Assembly: GCA_037074765.1 (NCBI GenBank)
Contig: JBAMDO010000041.1
Span: 1-64,000, forward strand
Reading direction: 5' to 3'
DNA from: Mansonella perstans
Taxonomy: Eukaryota > Nematoda > Chromadorea > Rhabditida > Onchocercidae
DNA length: 64,000 nt
Each line of letters starts with the position of its first letter. Position 1 is the stretch's first letter. The translations under genes were made by a program, and so were the position numbers. Shown one piece after another: positions 49,490 through 61,400 of this stretch. A model generated the notes under the pieces. The model was not told the origin of the DNA. It was given only the letters and a program-made list of their open reading frames with translations, and searched no databases.

Positions 49490-52400
49490 TGTCGGTATTA
49501 GTCAAAAACTGCGACAAATTTATTGCAAGTCTTATCCTACAAACATACATAAAGCAAAAAAAAAGAAAAAAAAGGGAAAAATGTAAAGAAGACGGATTAA
49601 TTAATATAAGAAAAGGAAATAGATGCCTAAATGAAATTTGGGACCATCTGTTTTTCTATAAAAAGTCTTCCATATTTAGTTCTTAAATTTCATTTTAACT
49701 TAATACCAATCCAAATATTTGAATTTCGAATCATGCGGAGAAGTATTCAATTGAAATATGCGATCATCTATTTCCGATAATCCTAAACTAGCCATTTATG
49801 TAGACTAACTTTAATGAGATTTCAAATTTCAATCAGCCAGCTAGCCATTTAGATTTATCAAAACAAAAGGAGTATTTTGTACATGAAGAATACAAATTCT
49901 ATATTTAAAACTTAACAAAAATATTAGCAGGCAATTCGTAGTTTGGCAATATTGAATCAAAATTACAAATTAGATAAAATCCAAATCAACTTACTTTTTA
50001 ATTTAGCAGTAGTTGTAGCTAACACCTAGCCAATGTGACCTGCAAAAAAAAAAAAAAAAAAAAAGAAACAGTGATTTTGAAATAAATATCCCAAAACGAA
50101 TATCGACATCGCGAAATATGAGATAAAATCAAAGCAATGAGATAAAAATCAAATTGAGGTGTATGCAGATTATCATCTATTACTAACATCATAAGCTTTA
50201 GTTTAGTCATGGTCAAGTGATCCTTATGACTTTAAGAAAATATAACGTGTAAGAATGCAGACCTGTAAACTTTAAATGACTAGAACATTAACGTACGGCA
50301 TCCATAATTGTAAATAAAATCAATTGGAATATCCTAAATTTGCATATGCTACAAAAATGAAGAAACTGTACGACAAAAAAAAAAAAAAAAAAATGAACTG
50401 CATTACACTCACTACTTTAATAAGAAAATCAACCAGTTGAATGCATAAGAATGTAAAATAAATGAGCATACCATGATTAAGCTCACTTAAATTCAATGTG
50501 TAAACAGTACTGAGAGATGAGGTACTCATTTCAATTGTTTGAAATACAATCCTGAACTTCATTCTTCCTGAAAACCATTCTTGTCTGCTTCATTTTCACT
50601 TCAATTTTTTCCTCATAAAAGAAAATTGAAATGAAATAGATTTCTATCTTTGTTTGAAGACAAAGATAGAAATAAATTTAAACTTGTTTGAAAACAATGA
50701 ATTAACATTATACTTTTAAAGTAAATGTTGAAGTATTTTGAAAACGAATATATGCATTTTATCCAAAAAGAAAATCATTTTATAGTCAAGTAAAATTGTA
50801 TGATATTCTCTGATAATATGAAGAACAGAACTGTTGCAATTCCAAATCATTTCATGATTAACTTTAAAATATAAAGACAACTATTTACTTCTGCCAAACA
50901 ATTTCGATAAATTATTTATTCCATTTACAGTTTTTTTCTGCCGGTAAAGCTCCTCGACGAATTCATTGAAACAAATTATTAAGAAAAACGTCTGTAAGAT
51001 TCGATTTTAATTTATAAATACAAGATGGAAAATCAAACGGATAAAATTTGGCACTTTTTTTTGCTTACGCAATCGAACATAGTTCTATTCATCAGGTTAT
51101 GAAAAAATATTGGAATCCTAGCTAAAAAGCAAAATATTTCAACTTTTACACAGTAAAAGAATTTGTCAGGAAAACGCAGTTAGACGAGAAACAATTATAA
51201 AGAATTGGTCAAATCAGTCCTTGTCGTTTGTGTACCATGACGACTACGCAAGCACAATGCAGTTCTGGTAACTGGAAATCGAAAAACTAATAGATCTACT
51301 CCTAAACAGTTTGGAGATCATCATATGTGCATTTTATTAACATCCAGCAGTACAGCTTTACATTTTTACAGCAGTAATAATAAAGGCATAAGATCTCAAG
51401 ATGAACTGGTTGGATTGAATTTCGAAACAGATTCAACAAAATTAACTTTCAAATCCGAATTTGGTGACTTCACAGAATGTCTAACTCGAAAGAAATGGCA
51501 TATTGTGACATTACAGAAAATATGCTATTTACAATTTTCAATTTGGTGATCCATTAATTCGTTATTTCTAATGGTTGATAAAGAATCATGCAATCAAAAC
51601 TTCGCAGTAAAGGAAGAACGAAAAAAGACTGTAACATCTGAGAATGGTAATCATTTGCCAAATTAATGGAATTGAAATTCAAACTTGAAATATAATCTTT
51701 AATTGCTAGGTAGTAAAGAAAAACTGCGCTCGGCGCAATAAATCTAAACTATAATTATATCATAGAATTTCATTTTAAAATTATTCAAGATATAAACATA
51801 GTTCCACTGCCTTGACCAGATGTTTCTACGGTTATTTTGAGTGCTGAAAGTACGTAGAATAATAAATCTTAAATATATCGTGATCACCTTACTTCATAAA
51901 ATTTACGAATTAAGCCATATGGTATCTAAAATTGGTTTATCTCAATTTGAAATAATCTTTATCATTTCTAGAAATGGAAGTTTATTTTCGAAAAAAACTC
52001 AAAATTTCTGCATTTTAAACAAGCCAAAATAATTCGCACTTGAAAAATTCGACTGTCTATTAATTTATCGAAATAAAATCTCGGAAAATCGCAATGAAGA
52101 TATGTGATCAATTTTATTAAAACTTTTACTTTCGTTCAGCATGAGAAAAATTTTAAAGAATATGAATAGACTCTATCAAAACTACAAGATATATGCAGTG
52201 AATGTCGCAAATGGTTATCAAGATGAAAACGTAGATAAAAACTGTGATGATAAGATTGTCAAAAAGTATAAAGTGAAAAATCTAACAGAAACTGAGCACG
52301 GTGGTATTGAACTCTTTTCTCTCTCCCACAAATATCCGTGTTAAGTGAAGCCACCGTACATTATTTTCTAGCATTATAAATCCTTTTTAAACTTAAAAAT

Positions 52401-55400
52401 ACTTGGAAATTATTTAAACGAAAAAGAAAATGAAATTATTGAGAAAAAAAGATAGGTTAGAAATTCAATCATCTGATGATGAATCGGTGTAAAATGCATA
52501 TTATTGAGATGATAGCAACCTGTTGAATGATAAGCACTTTGTTAATAAACAAAATTATTACTGTTAAAACTTATTGTTATCTCATCATCACTCATTGCAG
52601 AGCAAGAGAACTGTATCGTTATCATTGAAATTTTTACTTATTGTTGTTAACATACCAATAATTGAAAGTCTATTAATATTATGATACGAATACTTTCATA
52701 TCTCACAACATTTTATTAATTTAGTGCTAATGAACTTGTAACTGCATATGATTAGCGACATTATAACAATAATAATATCTATATGTAATACTTATCACTT
52801 ATCATCAGTCATAAAAATGCACAAGGAGTTGATTATTTAATTAGCGAAAAATCGAAGCAAAAAAAACGCATCATCGAAAAGTATTTCATTTTAGCCTATT
52901 GAAAAAAGGAAAGAAAATTTTAAAAATTAAGCGAATTAACGATAATTCAGCAAAGAAAAAGAAATAGAAGTCAATATTGTTAGAACCTGAAGAAGCGCAA
53001 ATATATTTGATAATAAGCAGGTAATAGCGAAAAAAGAATTAACTAATTAGTGCGTTTACAATACAATTAAGTCTTTCCAAATTTTCATTTACTGATCGAT
53101 TTTTAAGCTATGGATTTTTTGTAATTTTCAAACTTAAGAAGAAAGATGATGTCCTTCATACAGCATGAATCATTCAAAATAAACAAACTGCAAAGGCAAA
53201 ATAAAAAAAGAGAACAAAGATGAAGGTAGAATTGTAACTAGATTTAAGAAAGCATAAAGTCCTTTCTACAATAAAAATTAACATTTCATCGTTTCTCGGC
53301 TCAATAAATCTTAGAAAATATTGATCATTTGTTTTCTGCCTAATTAAAAGACTGAATCTTTCAAGCAAAATAGCTCATATTAGCTTAAAATACTATAAAT
53401 TATTTCAAGAAAGAATGGGAATTAATTTTTCGTGTAAGAATCGCAAGTAAGGTTTACGAATTGCGAAGCTGGTTATGACGATTTGATGACGATTATGCTT
53501 AGTTAAGTTAAGTTAGACATACTACTGTTTAAGTAACTGAAAAAAGAATATGAACAAAGTTAGGAATTCTTCATTTTCACTGGGGTTCAAAAAAATAAGA
53601 TCATTAGGGCCATATGCAAATTAATCATTCATTAATGTTAGAAAGAAGGCTATTTTAGACATATGCACACAATGTTTCAACGACTTAATCCTATTAGACT
53701 ATTAGGTCAGGAAAGAATTGATGAACCATCTTTCGGACAGCTTTTTCCATTTTTTTTTCTTTTTTTTTTTTGTTTGTTTGGTACCGGTATTGCAAAAAAT
53801 TAGTAATTGCAGAGGAATTTGAGAGTTACCAGAAAAATTATTGTAAAATGAGTAGAAAGCTTAGATTTTAAAAAAATAATTTTGAAAAAGTGCCCAGCAG
53901 AACTGAAATAAAACTACGAAACATAGCAAGCAATCTTTTTGTTGCGGAAAACTTCAGTTTACAAAGTCATCACGGCACAGAGACAATTTGTGGAAAACTG
54001 AAATTCCTGCGCACAGGGCAATTTGTGAAAAACTGAAATCTTGCAGTGTAATTAAATACACCTGTGAAATATCCACTGGCTGTTTTTTCGAGCATTGAGG
54101 TGAAATATTAGTGAAGATGAAGATTTTGATGAAGTGCCACATGGTGATTGATGAGTTAAATTTGACAAAAGGTAAACTTTTTTTTTAAAATTTTGTTTGA
54201 GTTTTCGTTTCTTATCATATTATGAAGTTTTTTTTACACACCAATACATGATCATTGGAAAAAACCTTTCCACCTTGATGGTTACCATGGAATCATATAA
54301 AATACGACAACAGCATCGCTCAATCCCTTGCTTACATAGCTTTTGACGATACTGGCCATTGGGAAATATCTCGGAACAGTTCATTTGATAACTTAAACTT
54401 CGTAATGAATGAAACTGGAAGAGCGAAAGAAAGTGAAAAAGAAAGGAAGAGAGAGAGGAAAATTTTCACAAATGTAGTAATGATGAAGGGATCCATATGA
54501 ACCATTTTTGAGCTTTGAGATAGGTAAATGTGGTGGACAATGTATGAATGGTGACAATTATATATTTTGAAGGACAGACGTGAAATCACCTGCAATAAAA
54601 TAGACAGACAAAGAAATGGGAGGAAACGACAACTTGCAAATCGAAGAGGGAGAGAGAGAAAAATGTCAAATATGTATTGCAGTAAATAAATTGAATGAAG
54701 AAGGAAGTGGTCATTTCAATGAATCTATAAACAGTCCATAATTAATTTATGTACATGAACTACTAAAGTAAATTCCAAATATACAGGATTTCGCAAATTA
54801 TCTTAAAAGAGGAGAAAAGATCGAATTTTACGGAAAGATGATTTCGACCTTCAAATCTTTACAAAGACTTTCTAAGAAAGTTGGTCTAAAATTTTAAAAA
54901 GGAGAAATTACTAAATAGCAAACATTGACAGAATGCCTTATCTATCAGGTAGTTCAAGCAAATTATTGACAAAAAATATCTTGAACAAAGCTTTTTCCGG
55001 GGTGAATATAGCTCTATATAAACCACATTGCACAAATCAAATCACCAGATAGTCCTAAAATTTAGTTTAATATTGGGATAGGCTAAAATAACCATTTTGA
55101 TTTTACAATCGTCGAGAATTTTTAATATTTTTTTACACGGGAAACAGAAAAAACAAGTGCAGTAAAATAAAATCAAAATAAAATCATAAAATAAAATCTG
55201 CAATAAATTACGCGTATTTTATAAAATTTTACAGTTCAGATTGCGCTGTGAGAAATTCGAAAGAGAATCAAAACTGGTCTAAGTATCGAGTGTATGAAAA
55301 TCAATATTGAATGTCACAAACAAAAGATGGACATTTTGTATTGATCGTAAACAAGGATCGTGGCTGTCAACTACTTCCTAGTTCATTGAATTTCTACAGA

Positions 55401-58400
55401 CTAACGATAACTAATTGAAAACGGATGTAAAATCAGCAATCAAAAAAACTTTCATTCTTTATCAGGTAACTTGAATTTTCAATTCATTCTCGTGCTATTT
55501 CAGGCAATAACAGATATTAAAGTTTGCAACGAACCAAATATTTACCATTAGTTGTTACTCTGTCAGCTTAACTAATGTTTTCAATTTGATTAATAAACAG
55601 ATATAGAAAGCTAGTTCAATATGGGCTTAAAGCAACAAGAAGATATAGTGGCATTCCTTCGAACTTGCATATGTATTAATAAATTTTCATAGGCAGACTA
55701 AAATTTAAAAATACAATATGAAACTAATTTAAACTGATTAAGATGTGATTAAAAATTAAGTAGATAATACAAACAGAAGAAATATTAAAAAATTTTATTT
55801 CAATCAAATGGTAAAATGAGTTCCATTATTTTAAGTTATCTTTACATGGGAAGTGTAAAATTATTAAAATTATAAGAAAGTAATATTATCGCATACCATT
55901 TGTCACATTATAAATAGTGTATGTTAGATTATGCATCAGAAATTAGAAGGAAAAAAAAAGTTGTCATTCCTTTTTGTCTTCAGAAGCGATTAATTGGAAA
56001 GAATTGAATATGATATTTAGGTTTTTAGGCGCAATTTGTTGCACTGATAAAAGCATTCAGTCCAGCAAATTGCCCTTCTGAGAGAAACTGAAGTTTCAGT
56101 ACTGACATTACGCACTTTCGAAATACTATTATATTGAAAGAAAATGCGCGATGTTTAACGATTATTTCTCAGTGGAACAGAGGTCATGATATCATAAGAT
56201 ATGATAATCATAATAAAGTTATGATATCCTGAAATTGCGAAAAAAAACGAAGAAAAATTTCGAAAACTAAATTTACAAAGCGAAATGATTAACTAGATTA
56301 TTTGTGAGTGCCCGCAAAAGCATTCAATTATGATCGTTCCCAAATATCCTCCGTTCTTAACATAATAATTCATTGAAGTGATGCTATATCTTCCATTTTT
56401 ACGGTTTACAAAAAATCCTCATCAAGTTCTGGGTAGAAATTCAGAGAAAAAATTGAAACAAATACTTTTTTTATGACTTTTTTGGGATAATCTGACAGCA
56501 TTACCATCAAAGTTATAGAACGATTAAAGTATTCCTTTCAAGATTAATTCTTCTCAAAAAATGATCTTCAAATTAAAAATATTTGGAATAAATCGAAAGA
56601 TTGATAAATTAACGTAATTAATTAAAAACATAAACTTACTTTTCAAAATTTTTCCTTTCTAATTATTTAATTAGAAATCGGAACCCTTAAAAAAAATATT
56701 GTGGAGAACTAAGAGAATAATTTAGAGTGAATTCGCTAAAATAATGAGACGAAAAAATACACCAAATTTCATGATATTTTGACTTCATTCAGAATTCTCG
56801 TTTCCTTTGTTAAGCTTAATCCAAACTTTTCAATCTTCAACAAAAATAACATAAATAAAAAGTTACATGTGAAATGGAAGAGAAATTCAGACTTACACTT
56901 TGACATCTTTCTCTTCATTAAATCCTGGCTTTATAGCTCTTTCACTCTAAAATGATAAAGCGCTATCAAAAGCTACGACACCGTACATTCGTACCTTCTT
57001 GAGCAACTTTCAATCAGAAATATTCTCAACTTGGCTTCAAATTCACATCGCACACGTGTCGTCATTTACTACTGTTTATTCATTCAACAATCATCCGATC
57101 ACGATGCTGGAACAAAATTACAATTAAAAGACTATGAAAATTTTCTTTGTTGTTGTTTAATCATTTACATCAGGTTATTTTTAGTGAAAAACCGTCCAGT
57201 ACCAGAGTTACCAGTGCCAAAGTTCATTATTAGTGCCAAAGTTCTTTGAGATAAAAAAGCCATTAATGGCTAAAAGCGGTCATTTTCAATATCAAAAGAA
57301 TAAAATATGTATGATTGAAGAAGGCAGATGTTTCCAATGACCGCCCTTTGAGAGAGAGAGAAAAGATGTATTTAGCTATTTCAGAGAGAAAAGATGTATT
57401 TAGCTTATTTCATTCAGCGTACAAACGAAAAGATGAAGAAATGAATAAGAAGGAAAAATTACGTTCCTACTGAACAAATAATACGGCATATTTGCTTACA
57501 TCTGTCTCTCACCCATAAAAAAAAGTATTAGAAACAAGCAACAGTACGCTTATAGAGGCAGTTTTGAATCACAACAGTATTGCAGAGATGAATTCAGGAA
57601 ATACTCTATCCAACGATTGTTATAATAAACGACACAGACAGTATTTGTTGTAGTATAAGCTATCTGCATTTGTCACCACATTTGTTAAATTTTGAAATCT
57701 AGCAAACTTGGAGAAAAATACTAATTAAGAGTCAAAAGTTTGAGAGCAATGATGTTCATAAATTTGCTACAAAACAAAGATAGCAAAGGTTAATGGCCCT
57801 AAATCTTCAAGAAACAAAAAAAAAATCACTTTATCGCCTGTCATCTTTCTCGTCTTGTTCTATTCTTCCTTCCCAACACTGTACAATTCCCATCTTCATC
57901 GAGTTTAAGAATTTATTTTTTGATAAATTAACTCGTTGACAGTTCGTTTTGCTTTGATGAAAAAGTTAGAAAAATGCGATAAGACATTAATTTACTACAA
58001 TTTTCCTTTGAGCTCCCTAAACAATTCATTTTGCTAAATAGATCTCAAGTGACATATTCTGCCAAACGCTTGTCATTACTAAGCAAATTAAAGAAAAGGA
58101 AACTGGAAAGAAATGAGGAGAAAAAAAAATGAGGATATGGATAAACTCAATCCGTATCCTGTAAATTGTGAGAATCTTGGCGAATGTGATCAGTTATAAG
58201 TGATTAGTAAATCAATGAAATGAAAAATAAAGTTCTGAACCCGTTAAATGAATTTCAATAATCGAAACCGTTCTACACCATATTAATTCCGCAAAAAAAA
58301 ATCGCATCTTACGAATTAACCATTGCAAGGTGGAATATTAGCAAGTTGATGATAATAAACAACTCTTTCGCATTTATAGAGGCAAGTCCTTTTTGCACAA

Positions 58401-61400
58401 TTTATTATTTTAATTTCATAAAACAGCCCAAAGTTGTCTCCACGGAGATAACAATCGGGAACACATTTCGCTTCACAATTATTCATCCTTCTGCGATTGA
58501 CTGAATGCGCATAATATAGATGTTTAATTCAGCTTCATAACTGTTACAGTTATGATTATTGATTGTCACATTCGATTTTATTTGTAAAAGAAATCTCTAA
58601 ATTAGCTGTATTAGTAGGCAACTGTCTTGATCATAAATCAATCATACCGAATATTCCGAAAATCCATTTGATAAATTTCACTATTAATTTCCCGAAAAAT
58701 TACCAGTTTATTTAACCAATCACTACTTTCAACTATAAATTGTTTCAGTTAGACATAATATTTCTTTAATGATTCCATAATTCCTTAGTGCTATCAATAA
58801 ACGGTTTCATATTTCTCTCTTATTCCTCATCTTCGTATCTGAGTAGTTGCTAGTTGAAAAAAAAAGGAGAAAATCAATTTTTGAATTTCCTACATACACT
58901 CGTGCACTGAGGAGAGTTGCAATTCATGACAGTTAGTGAAATATTTTCCTAAAGCCAATTCCAGAAGCTTACAGGCGAATGTGAATGAATGCAATGTCCC
59001 ATTCCGAGAAGATATGTTACAATATTTTACCTACGTGATTGAATCACGTGTGTTTTTTACATGAATGATTCGAAATAGACTTGATTTGAAAGAATTTCCT
59101 AGCCGATATTATCAGAGCTAACAATATGCTTAGAAGTTTCGTCCATAATCAACACAAAATATAGTATGATGTCGCAATTTTAACAAATTTGCATTTGCAA
59201 TTGGAAAATGATAAAATGCGCATTCCACCGCGGATTTCATAATGTTTAACATTTTAATCAAGTCTTGAAACGATGGTGTTCCCTTTAAGACACATAAAAA
59301 CAATTGAAAGAAAGATAATTTAACAAATCTGTGCTTGAATGAATAATTTAAATCACACAAGAGAGTTTAGCAATAATGATGATTGGAATGATAAATATCT
59401 TTTGATGATATTGCGATCAACAAACGCTTTACTGCAGGAATTTTTCGCGATAATATGTTACTCATTAATCAAATGCACTTATGAAAAGTAGAAATCATCC
59501 TATGAATTGTTTTACCCGAAAAAAACTAGCATTTACTTTTTTTCAATTTTCCTTCAATTTCTGCACTTTTTAGGGACGGTATAGAAAGGAGAATTCAGTT
59601 TTCTGAAACAACCACTTCGATACAAAAAAAAAAAAAAAAAAAAATGAGTGCTTTCGAACAATGATGTGTAACTTTTTAAATCTCGAAATATAAAAGATAG
59701 AAATGGCAGATTCATTTTACACAATTAATACAATCTTTAATTGAAACTGGAATTACTTAGCCATGAATACGAATTGTGAAAGCAAACAGAGTAGGAGCAA
59801 AACATGAAATAGAAATAATAATTGAAAAGTAACAGAAAAACTAAGAAAAAGTGAACAGAGATTTAATTATAGTAAATGGGTATAATAATCATATAGCAAT
59901 CTGCGAAGTGCGCTGCACTAATTCATGGATATACTCGTTACCATCATTATTATGAGAGAAATCATTAGTGTGAAATGTCTACCGCTAGAAATGAAAAATA
60001 GAGTGTGACAGAGTGAATTTACGACAAACAACCGGAAATAGCCGCATTAAAGGTATGGTGACTGTACTTCTCCCTCACTGAGTAAGAATTCATTGCATTC
60101 ATCATTCATTGGTATAACACTGAGCTGCAGTTGAAGCAATCACCTGAAGTTATCAAATAAGCTGACAAAATAGTCGCTGATGTCAAAAAAGAAACTGCGT
60201 AGTAAATATCAGCAAAAATAATTGCCGTTATTGGATAAAATCTGCAATATGTTATGATGGGTTGTTGCAGTAGCACGACAACCAATCAATAATGTAAAAA
60301 AACAGCAACGAAAGGTCGGAGGTTACATCTAGTGCGGCAGATGTCATCCATTGTTGTTGTTACTACTGCAACCAATTATCTGCTTGAGGAATGCCTTAAA
60401 CAGTGCATTCAATGTTTGTGAACAGATCGTTGTCATAAAAATGAGATATCCCAGAAGGTATCCAATACTCTTTCACTGAAATTTCCACATTTAGCAAAGA
60501 GCTAAACTATATTTTTCTTGTTAGAATAATTTTAAACAATTTCGAGCTCTTAGCAAAAAAATGATTCTTTCACCTTAATTACAATCTAGAAATTTTCAAA
60601 AAAACTGCGCAGAACTTCCATTCAAATAATTTAAAAATTAGAAATTTCCTGAGAAAGTATCAGTTTTTCGAGAAAAAAGTTTTATTATTACAAGAATACG
60701 TCATAGCTGAAATCAATTGAGATCAACAAATCGATCATGCTGGTGTAAGTGTTTGTAACAGTGATGTAATGGTGAAAAAAATAATTTCTCTTCAATAGTT
60801 TCGCACTGCAATGAAATATAACGAAGAGCATTGGACAAAAATTATAAGCGTTGCTGATTTTTAGTTCAAGAAATATCCTGAAGCTTGTTTCTAGGCCAAA
60901 CTTCTCCCCACCCCCACGGGAAATAATTGAGCTTAAATGATTAAATATTTCACTATCCATCAGTGATAAATGATCCAGTACAGACTTTGCTAATAAAATC
61001 AGATCCTTATTTTCCTTTGTTTTATAGAATTAAAAGTAAGTTTTAACTTGAAATCAGTTATAGAATCAGTTCATTGGGTTTGATGTTTTTTCCTAGCCTC
61101 TCTCTCTCTTTCGTTTCATGTAATAATGCAATAGTGTTTCATTGATGAGATTTTTAATATTGCCTTAAACTTCTCAATCCCACTTTATAACATGCTCAAT
61201 TTCAACGAACTTTCATTTTATTAGCACCAGTTCTTTCATAAAATATTTCTGTTGCATGTATGTGAACGAAGGCAATAAGCAGAATAAGGTTCCATTTTCT
61301 CATATTACATCACTTTTCATCAAACGATAGCGCAAAATTTTATTTTCATTATGTTTTGAATATTTTAATTAAAGAGCCGCCTTAAATGCGACTTACTGTT

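Noticed and set aside
60255..60375. Imperfect inverted repeat (GGTTGTTGCAGTAG against CTACTGCAACC-like arm)
   Set aside because: Only about eight bases pair well across a loop of some 65 bases; too weak for a foldback element or microRNA precursor.
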